Counted from the stretch's first letter, positions 13,438 to 27,010 are shown. The stretch is 64,000 nt of DNA from Puffinus mauretanicus (GCA_023333565.1 JAJKFH010003627.1:7669501-7733500); one strand, 5' to 3'. The notes: a model not told the origin generated them from the sequence alone. Program-made: numbers and translations.

Positions 13438-16400
13438 ATGCTGAGGTTTGCTGTCACCCTCTTTGCTGTCATAATGTCATCTACCTGCCAAAAATATGGA
13501 TGTCTGGAAGGGGACACCCACAAACTGAAGCCAAGTCCTGAGGCAAATATGCATGAATGCACTCTGTACTCTAAATGTAAGAGTGGTTTAATTTTTGCCA
13601 AATATAATCTATAAGTACACCTCTGTACACACTAATAATTCTGGCAGTTCCCTTAATTTCTCAAAAATATATAAGATGCAGTATATGTTGCATTTGAAAA
13701 GCTTCCTTCATAGGCATTTTGCTGCATGCAACCCAAGAGTAAGATTCTGGTTCTTAACAAAGTCAACTGCAAAACTCTCATTGACTTCATTTATTATTTA
13801 AAATATTTTTAAAATTCTGATGCAGTTTACTTTTCTTGTAGCTCCATCTGCTTAAAAAAGCTTACAGCAAAGATTAATTTGGTTCATTGTGATTAAATAT
13901 AAAAATTAATTAATTGTAGCAGACACCAAATACGAAAGGTTGGAATCAAAATTCTATAGTGAACAAAGTATAGTCTTTATTACATTTCTTCAACTCTCTT
14001 TTTATGTTTAGTGGCTTTCAAAGTTAGTATCCTTCAGGATATAACATCTGGCAGAACACTAGTAAAATTCTGGGGGCTCTCTGGGCACACCTTAACAAAG
14101 CATTGTTGACCCCAGTCCATCTCACTTAGCATTTACAGTGCTACTTCCAAAACGAAAAATGTTAGAGTTTGAGTATATCCTCTAGTTAGTACTAAGAGAC
14201 TTTATCATGTTATGGATCAAAACAGATTCATCTTACATTTTGAGTCTTCCAAATACAGTATTAAAGAAAATCCTTATTGCAAGATCTCTGTTTCATTCCT
14301 AACAGCTTCCTGTTGCTATGCAGACTTCACAGAGCAATTGGCTCATTCCCCAGTAATTAAAGTAAACAACAGCTACTGGAACAGATGTGGGCAGCTCAGT
14401 AAATCGTAAGTCAGCTTTCATGTTGTCTGTGTCCTGGTTCAATAGATCTGTGCTGTAGCAGCCACACAGCTAATGGTAACTCCCCCTAGAGTTGCTGATG
14501 GACAGTCCCTATGTTGCCCTAGAGATTATGCCACCCAGCCTGGTTCCCATCATCTTGTCTCTATACCTGACCAACGACTGGCTTTTCTTCTTCCCCTCTT
14601 ACAAAAGCTCATGAATCCCTAAGTATATACTATTTGTGCAGAAGGATTTATGCCATCTCATCAGGAAAGAGTTATGTTTTTTCAGGTTTGCTTTCAGGAC
14701 AGAACCAGATCTAGCAATGCAAAGCAGTCATAAACCCAGTAGGTAACAACCACACCGCACCTCTGTAGCTCTCCAAAGCAACCATCACTTACCAGGCTTT
14801 TTCTTTTGTTTAGAAAGCAGATCAACTAGATTATTAAATCTCACAACCAAAATGCACAAGAGTCCAGAACTGAAACTTCTGAATATTTAGAATAAAAATT
14901 CTTGTAGTCCTGTGGGTTTTGTAACCATGAAGAATGTCTTCATAATTAAGATTTTTAGTACCCCATTAGATGTTAGAGCTGTGAAACATGGCAAGTTATA
15001 GAAATAAAAGAATGAAAGTACAAAACAATTAAGCAAAAACAGATGTGCAAAAGTAAGAGCTATTGCCTGCCACTCCCAGAAGAGCAGCAACAGTATGCGT
15101 TTTTAAGTAACTTCAGCTGGGCTGTGGGAAAATCTAAAGATTAGTGAAACCATGAGGCTACAGCACAGAAGTAGTTTTGTACTATAGTTTTAAACTATAT
15201 TTCACTATTGCCTGGAATTGTTCTTGCCAGGAAAACTCAAGGCCTCAAAAGTTTACAGAAAGCTCACACAAATAGGGCTGAAATATGCATGGAATCATTT
15301 GTGCACTCTTTAGCTGGCTATGGTAATGGCATGGTCAGCGTCTGTACACAATGCCAAAGGAATGAGTTTGGAACCTAGACACTAACAGGGCAAAAGGATG
15401 CTTTTCTATGTTTTTCTCCTAATGTGTAGTATTGCACCCACATCAAAGCAGGCCTAGAAAACTAAGGCTATAGCCTTGATGCTAAGAAACGGGCTTATTT
15501 GTGGCTTTTCTCACCCACCACAGCTGTGAAGATTTCACAAAGAAAATTGAGTGCTTTTACCGGTGTTCTCCACATGCTGCTCACTGGATCCATCCCAACA
15601 CCACTGCTGGTATTCAGTCTGTTCCACTGTGTCAAAGCTTTTGTGATGATTGGTAGGTTCAGTTTTTTATCAAAGTATTTTTATTTAGCTTTAATATGCC
15701 TGTGTTACTAGGGTGTCAAGGACCATGGGTGAATGTAGCACAGATCTCCCAATCAAGTGGCATTAACATTCAATGGTGTTGCACCACCTTTATGCTTTTT
15801 CTCTTGTTCTTCCTCATCATTTCTTGTTTGCCATCTCTACTTTTTCCTCTGCTAAGCTACTACCCCCAAAATAATAATGACACAGGCTGAATGCAGGATG
15901 GAGTCTGCCAGAGTTTAGTGACGCAGGGACAGCACTGGCCTGCTCTCCGTGAGGATGCAGTGCAGTGGCATCAGAAGTGCCTGACGTGATGGAGGAGCTC
16001 TCACCACATTGACAGGCACCAACAGCAGTGAGGGCCTGCCCACCCTTTGAAAAGTCCATGCCTGTGAATTAGCATTTATGCAGTTTTCAATCTAAATTTT
16101 AAATCTAAATACTTGATCATGATATGATACATTTCTTTTATATGTATAAAATGCACTACAAAATCATGAAAGTAGCCACTTCCTGTAAGTTTTCAATTAA
16201 TTCATATAACAAATTATCTTAATTCCTTAATTTTTCACCTCTGGCCTTTTCTCTTCCCTTCCATCATCCCTCTCTCTAAAACCACTTCTAAAAGCCTGAA
16301 TCTCAGAGAAACTTGCAGCCAAGTAATGCTAAAAATATTAATAGCAATGAGCAAGCATAATAGCATTTAATTTTGTTTCCCAAAATACACCATCAGGGAA

Positions 16401-19400
16401 TCACATTATTTTTTGAGTGCATGACATGTAGTGGGACAACCCAGCACGTATCTGTCCTTAGTCTTGGGGTAGGAGCATTATATCCAGGTGGGGTACTGAC
16501 ATTTTTTCAGTGGTCCATATATCCCTCCCTGCCTCCCTCCCTGCCTCCCTCCGTTATGAGATGTTGGATCTTAAATAATGTCATATAAATCTCAGGACCA
16601 TATTAATGTTGTGCCTAGTAACTACAGTAACTTGTCTGTATGGTTAAATTGGTGTGAAGCATAGTACAAACAGCACAGGCTGTGTTCCCACTATAGGATT
16701 GTAACTGCTAGCATCCCTTGAAAGTAATGAACTGTGAATGTCTGAATCCCTTAGGCTGCTCTGAAAATCACAGAAAACTGTTTTAATACTTCTAAAAACG
16801 TTATAAAAGCGCTTTTCTTGGAAGCACAGAAAATACAGTGTACACAGTAGCGTATGGTCAGGTTCTCTTGCACTGCTCCGCACAGTGCTTTCCCTAGTGG
16901 TTATGCAACTTGGATATTATTGACACATGGATCCATTTTCACTCTCATCTTCTCTCCAAGGGCAAAGTCATGTATGCAGTGCAGTATTTTGGTAAGATTG
17001 TCTTTAAACATGTCTCCATTGCTTTGTGCCAGAGAAGGAAACAAGAAGCAGAGCTTGCATTTGTAATGGAAGACAGTGAGAAGGGCTGATGTATTTCTTA
17101 GCTTCCCTGGAGTTTCCTCTAGTGATGAATTTTAGTTCTGTGTTAGGAAATTCCATGTGCCTCAGGAACAGATTTGTCTGTCTTTGTCTTTGTCTGTGCA
17201 GTCTTCCTTCCTAAATTTTTGGTAATCTTCTAAACTGAATCCAGATTATTGACCTCCTTGAAGATAAAGACTGAGACCTTGAATTTGCCTCAGTGCTCAG
17301 AATCTCAAAGCTCAGAACCAAATATTACCAAAACTTGAAAGCATTTGGATATTAAAGCATTGGAGTTGCCAGTGAGCTTTAGAATAGATCCAACAAGGCA
17401 AAGCGATAGAATACCAATATCTAAAACAAATGTATCCTAAAATAAGTAGCACACAAAGTCATCACCAAATTGCTATATCCAGTGGAAGTGTAAGGACGAA
17501 AGAAAATATACCCTGTAAGTTTAGTTTGCATCTATGAACTGGTTTAAGCCGCGCTTAGTATATATGAGATTTATACCAAAGTGTATATGGTGGGTCAATA
17601 TTACATAGCAAAACCCTTAGTGTCCCCTATCACATTTTTAACTTTTGTTGTTGGAAAGTATGGGGGGGTGTGATTGAGAGCTGCTGCACAGGAAAAGCTG
17701 ACCCTTTTCCAGTACAGAGTCTCCTGGCAGAGAGTAGGCTTTACTCTAAACAAGTACTGAACAATGATCTATTGCCCCTGTTGGCATCATAGATGCCTGG
17801 CCTGAATCAAAAATGTAATGATGACCCATTACTGTGCATGCTAGTCTGTGTGCCTGCGTAATGCCAATGTCAAACCCATTCCCTCACCCTGCTTAAGGCC
17901 TGAGGCTAGAAAAGAGCCTGGACAGAATTCCCACTCTTTCTGGTGATTTAAAGTAACATTTTTTCATGTTCTATTCACCGGAGTCCCTTTAGCGTGCTGT
18001 AGCACTGCTAGTGATGTGACCTACTTTCTCTACATGCCGTGAGTGTGCCTGCTGCATACTGTGTGTCTTTGTGGCCAGAAATGTGCAGAGGATTCTGAAT
18101 AAGCAGTGACTTCATTTAAAAGAAATTCATCTGACTAGCTTGGGGCCTTCCTTTTCTTCCTATTGTCTTAGGATTCCTTGCTCCCACTAGTCCTAAAACT
18201 ATTGTTTTTGAAAGAGCCCGATGTACAAGCCATTTTCTGATCCACCTGTGAAAGAGAAACAGCTAATTATAAAAAAAGGGGGAGGGGGGGAAGCTTTAAA
18301 ATAAAAATATCTTGCTCGTTGTGCACAGGGAACCAGTATGTTCAGGGAGGATCTTTTAAGTATTTATGTTTATGTTTCTCACAGGTTTTAATTAATGTTT
18401 GAAGAAACCACTTATGGGTCTCTGGACAGCAGAAATCAGACTTTTCATAAGCCATGATTTTTCATAAATTTAGCTTCATAATGACTTCCATTGGGATAAA
18501 GCAAAACTTGTAACAATAGAGTTATGCCTTGCTACCTGCTTATATAAAAAAACCACAGAGTCAGGAAATAATCATAATTAGGAAACATTTCATGTGACAA
18601 TTCAATAGACAATAGTGAATAAAAATATAAATACTTTAATAAACATATTTAATTCAGATTCCTGGGGAAACCAGATGCATAGCATGAATGCCCCAGTTCA
18701 GTAAAACTCTGAAATACATATTCATAATTTGAAAAATATAACTGAAGGTGACACGAATTTCAAAAGAAGCAGTTCTGCCCTCTCCTAAGCCCCAAGGGCT
18801 GCTCATTCTTTCCCCTTCCCTGTCCCCACCCATGTGCCAGCGGCACTGTCTGAAACGCCGTGAAGCAACCCTGGCCTGGGAACCCATCAGACTGAAAAAT
18901 ACTTAGCCAAATAAAAAAGGAAACCAAAAAAGAAGACTGTGGGAAGGGCACAACTACTTTAAGTGGAAGTGCTAGCATTACGCAGCTCACAGTAGATATT
19001 GATCGACTTTGATGGAAAGCAATGGATTTAAGTGCATGTGTAAAGTAAAGGACGTGCCTATGTGGCTTTAAGAATCAGGGGCTTAATTGTTGAATCTTAT
19101 GCTGGTCTGTGGAGAGTTCATAGGTGGTGATTAACAAAAAGTTTGCATTGATGCTTCTAACTGGTGTGCCTTCAAGCAGGCAAAGTGACTAGCATTAGAG
19201 AAACAGCTGTCACTGGGGAGTTACCTCTGTGTGTCTTTCTCAGTCAGGGTACATGCAGCAGCTAACAAACACCAAACCAATTATTCTTACAGTCCCTAGT
19301 CCCAAATCCAGTCGTGATACAAACTGGTAGGATCTGCCTATTAGTGTCACATTGTATTAATTTATCAAATTGCAGCCTATATTTCTAGCAGAGCCGCTAC

Positions 19401-22400
19401 CTCTGGCAGCAGATTCATGGATGAACACATTTGAGAATACGTGTCTCCTGCCCCAGACCTGTTTAGTTTAGGCCCTGGTTACCCTCCACCTGTTACTGCT
19501 CTTTCTCCCTCCAAGAAGCCCAGAAAACCTATGTGAAGGTTCTGCAGATGTGTATATTCTTACCTTTCTGCATGTGCAAATGTACTGCAATGTCTAGTTC
19601 ATGTAGTTCTGTGATCATGTGACAACCTCACATTTCATTTAAAAATGTAAGTCTGCAGCCCTCATGATATCAAAGTAGTTTTGGAAATATGACCCTGAAG
19701 ATTAAAAATGACAAACAGAAAATATATCTAAAGGCATTAGTTATAAATACCGTGCTGAACTATGCTGACTTTTTGAAAGCTGCGCCTGATGGTTTTGGCA
19801 CTCTCAGTTACTGGTGTGAATAGTCCACCTGAAGCCACTGAGAGTAAATTTAAGTAGATGTTAACTGATTTGCAGAAAGTGATCCTTAACAAAGGTAAGA
19901 GCCAAAAAGTAGAACATAAAAAGAAGTGGAAGGAAGGAAGGAAATTATGTAGGATAATGGTAAGTCATGAAATCTCTCATCACACAGACCAGTCAGTTGC
20001 ATACCGTACTCGTTCCAGGCCATTTATAGGCTTTTTTTTACATTACCACTTACAAGTTAAAAATAACTTAAAATTTAAAATTTTAGACCCTATACCCTAC
20101 AAGACTTTTATCTTTCCTCCTTCACTTCAAGTTTAATGTCTTTGAAAATGTTGTTCTGAGGCTGACAGCCTATTACTTTATATGATTTTGTTGTTTGTGG
20201 ATTTTCCTTATTTCAGAGAACATTCCTCATAGCAACCCAGGAAATATCATTCTGCCCTTCCCATATTAATTCATAAACACAAACTTTCCCCACATCTCCC
20301 TCAAGTGACAGTTCACTCTTAGCGTACCTGTGCCCTGTCACAATATCAGCATTCCTGAAACTCCCTCCCACGCAGTCTTTCCTCCACTCAGTAACATCAG
20401 CAAACATAACCAAGCAGAAAACACTGCCTGAATGAGTGTTGCTCCTCAGAAGAGCCCTTTACTTAAGCCTGTGAGTATAAAATGTAGTGGGTGAACTGTT
20501 TAGTTTTCATTGGGATTTAGGTCTTCCTGGCCAGCTCAGAGTTTATGTACATGTCAAGCTAAGATAATGTGTACATTTCTTGAAGATCTGTTACTAAGCT
20601 GCACTGTGCAACTGTACCTCGTTACTAGCATAGCCCACATAGACTTTTTGACAAGTCGAATCTGAGTCCACTGAAAAAAAGTGAGAGAAATAACTGTATC
20701 TTCCACACTAATCTCCATGAAGGTATGAAGCTTGCAAAGATGATTCCATATGTACTCATAACTGGCTGACGGACTGGGAATGGGATGAAAGTGGAGAAAA
20801 CCACTGTAAGAATGAATGTATTCCGTACAGTGAGGTAAGAAAACCTGATCAACTGGAGCAGAAAAAATGGCCTTAAGAATTTTTTTTTTCCCTGAATATG
20901 TGAGCGTGAAATGCAACAGATGAATTATTTTTACTGCAGCAGTTTCAAGCCATACCTACAGCAGACTTTTTAAGTATATAAATTTTAAAACATTTATATC
21001 TATGTAGATCGCTTACTCTAAGTATATATACATTTAATTAATCACTATTCATACCACTTTTGAAACAAAAGTAAAAGTTCAAGCAGCACTGATATTTTAA
21101 CCACAGTGGCGTTTAGAAAGTAAAAGATAAATGAACTTTGTTCATACAACAGAGACACTGAGATGCATTTTATAAGGTTCCTTACATAACGTGGGGCTTT
21201 ACACACCTCTGCCTTTTTGAATTGGGATGTAAGTTCCCAAATCACTAAGGAATTTTTAAGGTTTTCTTGTCTGTTAGGCATCTTTGCCCTTTTCTCTATT
21301 TTACCTTGTTATGTTCAAGTCTTTCTCCATCCTCCAAATCCCTAAGTCCTGACATTCTTCTAATTGTCTCCCTTTTGTTCTCCATAGACCTATCATATCT
21401 CTGATGTGTGTTCTCCATTGTGTCTGCCAATGGCTAGGCAGAGCTAACTTCGTTCTCTAGAACTCCAATGGTTAAACAGCAGCACTGACAAGCTTTCTGA
21501 GAGCTCACCCCATCTTTCTGAGACAGTTTAATGGCTGGGATAACTAATTTTATGAGCAAAAGTGTATAAAGTGAGAACTGACAAGACTTATAGGAACAAG
21601 GTTGCCTGGAACTTGATCTTTCAAGAATCGGGTAGGATTTTCTTCTAGTGACTCTAGTAAGTTTAGCATCAGGGCAATATAATAAAGCTCAAAACTGCTA
21701 CACTTATTTGAATATTTTTAGCAGTTGAACTTCACTGAGTCCATGAAAACTGTCCAAATTGCAGAAGTAAATGAAATTTTAAGTGTGGTGCTTAGGGACT
21801 GGTAGTAAGGCTTGCAGAGATCCCAGATTCATTGTTTTGAATTCAATTCAAGTGCATGTACTTCCAGAAGTCAGTTCAGCAACTGATATAAGTGGAAGTC
21901 ACAGTCCAGTTAGTGCAGGATTGCTGTCTGCCTTGCAAAAGTGACACTAATCATCACGCTCAGGAAGGTGGCCAAAAAACAAAGGGGCTGCGGAAACTTA
22001 CAGCTTAGTTTCCCAGATGTGCTAAATCATCAGTAGTTCCAGATGAAGTGAAAAACGAAATCATAATCTCCATAAATAACCTCCAATCCCTGTTCAAACT
22101 GTCCCTGGTCAAGAGATAGGAGGTTTTAACCTTTAATTCCCTTGTATTTATTTCTTAAAGAAAATATACCATCTGCAGGGAAAAACATGCAGCAAATCCA
22201 GAGGTCTTATCACTTGAAGCCAGGCACAGCTATTCCTAAACTAAATCGAACCACACCCTAAACTGCCCATGTTTTTCACCAAAAATAGGCTTGCATGGTA
22301 AGTAAAAATAAAGATGAAGTTTCTTCAGAGAAATTAAAAAAACACATTTCCCAAATGAAAACTACATGATATACAAACACTAGACTCACTTGGTTTGGAC

Positions 22401-25065
22401 TCAACTCATGGAAAAGAAAATTACTGTTACCCAGAAGCACAAAGGGTTCTCCAATGTCAGAGCACTGTGGACAGATGCTTACTTTCTTTTGATGCCCTCA
22501 GCTCATACGGAGGAGCAATCAGCAGCCCTACTTTTGACATATGCAAGTGGTTGTAGGGACTATTTGGAACAAATGCTGAATATGGAACAAATGCTGAACA
22601 TTAAGAATGCACAATGGATCATAGCCAGTTTTAGCCTGGCTAAAATCAGGCACATTTTGTCACTGTTGTCTCAGCTGAGTGCTCCCAAAGCAATGTTAAT
22701 GCATAGACTAGAACATCTTCCAAGAAGCTGAAGAATCAGAATCCTTTGCAGTAATTTAGGGACACGTTTGGTAAATGGGCTGTGTGCACTGTTTGTTTGC
22801 TGCAGTATTCTGGCTATGCTCTGATCTTTAAGCAGAGTTAGGAGGAAGGTCAAAATAAAATTACCAATTTAGCAAGTGGAAGAGCATGAATACATGTAAC
22901 AGAACCTGCAGGACATAAGAATAGGATGTAGCCATGTCTCTTGCATACAGACCTAAGAAAACACACATGACAGCTTTTAATACTTTCTGGAATGATTAGC
23001 TAAAAGCAGGTAGAAATCCAGCAACTGTACAGGAGCTGAAAGAAAATGTCTACGGCTGCTTAAAAACACAGGAATAGTGGGAAAGAAACAGCTAAGATCT
23101 GCATCCCTGAGAACACAAGGAGAGAACTAGATGCAGCAACCTTTCAATTTCTGACCCTGCTCCCAGTGCACTAGCCAACTTCCACACTCCTCCTCCAGCA
23201 ACTGCAGCATCCATGAAGTGAGCCCTGGCTAGAGATGGCGTGAACTGAAAAGCTATTTTACAGACTACAGTGTCTTTGGGGCTATTTGGAATGGACTCTG
23301 TATTATTCACAAAGGACAGATTTCTAAGGCAAACGCGATGATTATGATTTCTTCTCATCTGCCTTCCTGCACAGTATAGGTCAACATAGTTTTGCATGTG
23401 GGGAGAGAGGGAGACGTCTCATAAGAAGAACTTCTTGTGGAAAATAGGTGGAGCAGAAGAAGCTGCAGGACTACAGATGCCCAGTCCCACTTCTGCATAA
23501 CGGACTTCAATCTGTAATCATTAATTTTTTTCACAGAGAGCAGCTTCCATGCAGAAATCTCCCAACCACAAACAGGGCACCTTCTCCGAGATCCACAGTG
23601 TCAGATCTTTATATGAGCTGGTGATGATGGTAAATCAGCGCACCATCCAGAAATTACAGCACTAAGAGAAACACTGTAGGATTAAGAATCAGCAAGGACT
23701 GCTTGTACTATTACAGATGAAACACAGCTTCCTTCAGAGAGATGCTGGTGACATGGTCAAGGTGAATCAGTCAGTAATGGAGCCCAGCAGTCCTGCTGCC
23801 TTGTTCACTATTTCAGTCGTTAACAGTCCCACTCCTTAATTCCCAAGGCTTCTACTCCTGCTATCGCTCCCAGCCCCAGCTTCATTCTTAGTTTTGCTTC
23901 TGGGAGTACCTAAAGCTTCCTTTACAGAAACAGAAAAGATTGAACTTCAACCACAAACACATGTGAGAAATGCAGGTTAGATAAAGTGTATATCCTGCCC
24001 ACTCTGTGGCTGGACATGATAATTCCTAAGCTAATACCCTTTAGGCAAACTCAAGCTGGGCGGACATAAGGTTGTCACAACGTGAGCTTGGCAAGCAAGA
24101 AATATCTCTATTGTGCAATTGTACAGGTCCTATGATACAGGCCTTACAAAACAATGTACTATCAAGAACAGGACAGATTCTCTTGCAGAGAGTGCAAGAA
24201 GCTGCAGTTTACAATTTCTTGACCCAGAAAGGCCGTTGCACCACTGGACACAGCACTTCGGAGGCTTGAAGAAAACTTCTTTTCTTTAAGCAGTTTCTAA
24301 GTTATGTCCCTTCTCTTTGTCTGTGAGGCCCTGCCTGGTCACGATGTACACTGCAGCAGGCACAGTGAGATCCCACGGAGCTGTGACTCCACTGGGCTGT
24401 CTCTAGCCTGTAGATATAAAGATTCCCATATTCAAAACACTCAGTCTGGCGCTTTCAGCACTACTCAGATCCCAAGACATGTCAGAGTGTCCTGACAGGC
24501 TACAAGTTGTACAGGCTCTCACACACAGCTTTGGTCTGTCAGACCCAGAAAGCTAGCTGGGATGTCAGCCCCAGGGTGGAAACAAAGGGCTGGCTGTTGA
24601 TCACTTTGCACTTTGTGTAATCACTTGCTCCCACAACAGCCAAATCTCTTTTGCCAGTTGTGGGACTGGATAACATTTTAAGATATCTCAGATGGATGAC
24701 TGCAGGCTGCTTTTTATAATCTAGTACCAATTTTTAAAATGTTATAAATATTTATCAATTTAATACAAATTGATTTTTAACTCAATTCTTTTTAAAATGT
24801 AATGATGCATTTCTTATTTGACACACAGATGTATGCAAATGGGACTGACATGTGCCAGAATATGTGGGGGGCGTCATTTAAGGTGAGCGAATCCTCCTGC
24901 CTCTGCTTGCAAATGAACGAGAAGGACATGATGGCAATCAAGTATATCCTATCCGAAAGCTCTGAGGAAAGCTCCAGCATCAGCAGCAGCGAGGAGCATG
25001 CCTGCCAAAAGAAACTCCTGAAGTTTGAGAAACTAAAGGGAGAGGAAGGGGAACAGACAAGATAA
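13438..25065 (+). CDS. RBP: riboflavin-binding protein, egg white/yolk type, 5 exons
   Basis: Secreted carrier that delivers riboflavin to egg yolk and white; folate-receptor-like family. Coding exons: 13438-13576, 14306-14405, 15524-15652, 20723-20834, 24829-25065. All donors are GT and acceptors AG (exon 4 follows an AAG), and the phases join exactly to 717 nt, 238 residues, the length I recall for chicken RBP. The start ATG has A at -3. A 17-residue signal peptide ends at Cys17, leaving an N-terminal Gln that can become pyroglutamate. The mature chain has 18 Cys, enough for nine disulfides. Tyr92 and Trp173 match the residues that stack on the flavin ring in chicken (Tyr75/Trp156, mature numbering). 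Residues 202-216 form a nine-Ser, Glu-rich cluster matching the phosphoserine segment needed for oocyte uptake. Compared with chicken from memory, the N-glycosylation site at 53 is lost (Asp), the one at 164 is kept, and new sequons appear at 67 and 105. No break is seen. Confidence 0.97.
13577..20722 (+). other. RBP introns 1-3
   Basis: Intron 1 is 13577-14305, intron 2 is 14406-15523 and intron 3 is 15653-20722. Phases are 1, 2 and 2. Apart from a short pyrimidine repeat at 16523-16552 in intron 3, I see no gene, RNA or recognisable transposon. The open frames that cross the exons (for example 14212-14409 and 15499-15711) are exon read-throughs, not separate genes. Confidence 0.85.
16523..16552. 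repeat. CCCTCCCTGCCT-type pyrimidine repeat
   Basis: A short simple repeat made of CCCT and GCCT units inside RBP intron 3. It is a likely length-variable locus with no coding meaning. Confidence 0.85.
20835..24828 (+). other. RBP intron 4
   Basis: A phase-0 intron from the GTAAGA donor at 20835 to the ACACAG acceptor at 24828. It holds an 18-bp tandem duplication at 22565-22598. No other feature is supported. Confidence 0.85.
22565..22598. repeat. 18-bp tandem duplication, two copies
   Basis: TGGAACAAATGCTGAA occurs at 22565 and again at 22583, with a period of 18. It lies in RBP intron 4. The open frame that spans it shows the repeat as a doubled EQMLN motif but is not a gene. Confidence 0.85.
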
Positions 25066-25161
25066 ATGCTGGTGGATGTATGTCAGGACAAGAGAAATCG
25101 TCGTGGAGGCTGGGCTCAGGGCATCATGCCAGCCTGCTTTATCCCTGACTTCCTAGAACAT

Positions 25162-25167
25162 AATAAA
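25162..25167 (+). terminator. AATAAA polyadenylation signal of RBP
   Basis: A canonical hexamer lies 97 nt after the RBP stop codon, with GT/T-rich sequence (GGTTATATTAATCTTTCTCT) following. This implies a short 3' UTR of roughly 120 nt. Confidence 0.75.
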
Positions 25168-25189
25168 TCAATGGCTGGTTATATTAATC

Positions 25190-27010
25190 TTTCTCTGGTG
25201 TTTTTGCATCTGCATCACAAAGCTCCCAGACAGGTTAGCACAGGTGTGATCTTGTAACTTGAACTGAATAGCTAGAAGCCTGAAGGTAACATCTAGGGGT
25301 TGACTTTCAAAGAGGAGAGGCACAGGCAGCTCCTGCTGACTTAAGGTGGAACAGTGAGAACTAGAGACCTCATGGAAGGCCATGCCAGTAATGCACCAAA
25401 TCTTCAACCCAAACCCTTCATTAGCACAGGCACACAGCACTCCTGTCACAAGTTCCTGTGTGCCTGGCTCTGCTCAGACAAAGAAGAAATGCTGCAGGCA
25501 GAAATACATCAGTGAGCCTGGCTACTGACTACTGAAAATGTATTTATTTTGTATTTCAAAAACATTCTTGCAAAACAGGGGATTGTGGTGTACTAGATAA
25601 ATCCCTGGATCATATATTGCCAGTATACAGTATGCACAGTCTGTTGCACTGGGCTTTTACCTTAAACAACAGCAGTACAAAAGTCTCCTACAATATGAAT
25701 TTGAAGCATAATTTTGAGTGCAATTAATCCCACTGAATGATTCCAAACAGAATGATCTCTGACAAACGGAACTGTCAGGGAGGGCCCCACGCAGGTTTCT
25801 CCCATCAGTAATTCTGCTTTCCGGCATCACTGTTACGGTCAAAGTAAAACCAAAATTTGTACCAGTCCCAGAGGGACTCATCAGGCAAGGATGAATGAAA
25901 TTGTGGTTTCAATTATGCATCCATACGCCCTCTGACATTGCTGTAGAGTGGACAGGTCTATGCCATTCTGTACAGCCTTTCATAGTGGTATCACCAGGGA
26001 AACCATGAGAAGGATTTAATTTGGGGGGATCAGATTACTGAATTGTGAAAATCAGCATCATCTCAGTGCTTGCTATGGAGCTAGGCACCTTACAGCATTT
26101 AAGGACCTGGCCCACAGTTAAAACAATGACTTGGCACATCCTGTTAAACTAGGAGAATCTTAAAAATCCAGCACACTTTCTTTACTGGGCTGTTTTTCAC
26201 ACAGCTGCAATAGTAATGCTAGACCCATTAGGTCATGCTCTGCTTCCAACCAGCTTCTCAGTATATTTAACAATGGACTAATTCCTACCAGCACTGAATT
26301 GTTTTTAGAATGATACTTTGCCACATCTGTATTTCGTGCTAACTCAATTTGTCAGTTCTACTGTTTGAAAAAAAAAGAACAAGAATTTGGTCTTCTGTAA
26401 AGCACTGACAGTCCTTTTTCCCCCTATTTCACTAACTCCGTTCTTTCCTGTCCTTCTTTATTGCACCCGAATCAGAGCAGAAATTTTCCTGCTTTTTATT
26501 TTGCTGTGATCAAAATTCAGGAATTAATTATCACCTCTCTCTGCCGTAACACCAACTTTTTCTGTATCACCATGGCCAAAGATTTCTTTCATGTTCTTTG
26601 TTAAGCATAGCACAATTGTCTCTGCCTGTGTCTCTGCTCTTTTTCTTCCCATTCCACTTTATTCTCTTTGCTCTGGCTAAATTACTCTTGAAACCACTCT
26701 GAACAAACAATTCTTCCATGCTTAGTTTCAGGATGACCCATGAGACTGGTTACTGCGTGCTCTTGAACAGCACTGGATCCTACAGCAGCTAAGGGACCAA
26801 GACCATTTCGCTCCTATTCATAACTTTCCCACTGATTCATGATGTACCCTAAGCAAACGATTTAACTCTTTGGTGACCCCAATAATTTTTCAGGGCTACC
26901 ATATTTCCTCTAGCTCATCTCTTTTCTAAGCCAAAAAGTCAAGAACTACTCAGTTGTCCCTAGCACAGAAATTGTCCCACATCTCTTGGTCATTCTTTCA
27001 TTGATCCAGA
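25190..27010. other. intergenic, no feature recognised
   Basis: Sequence downstream of RBP with no exon-like structure, RNA gene or clear repeat that I can support. Confidence 0.6.

Noticed and set aside
22390..22731. 113-codon ORF in RBP intron 4
   Set aside because: Spans the 18-bp tandem repeat, has no similarity I recognise and no exon borders.
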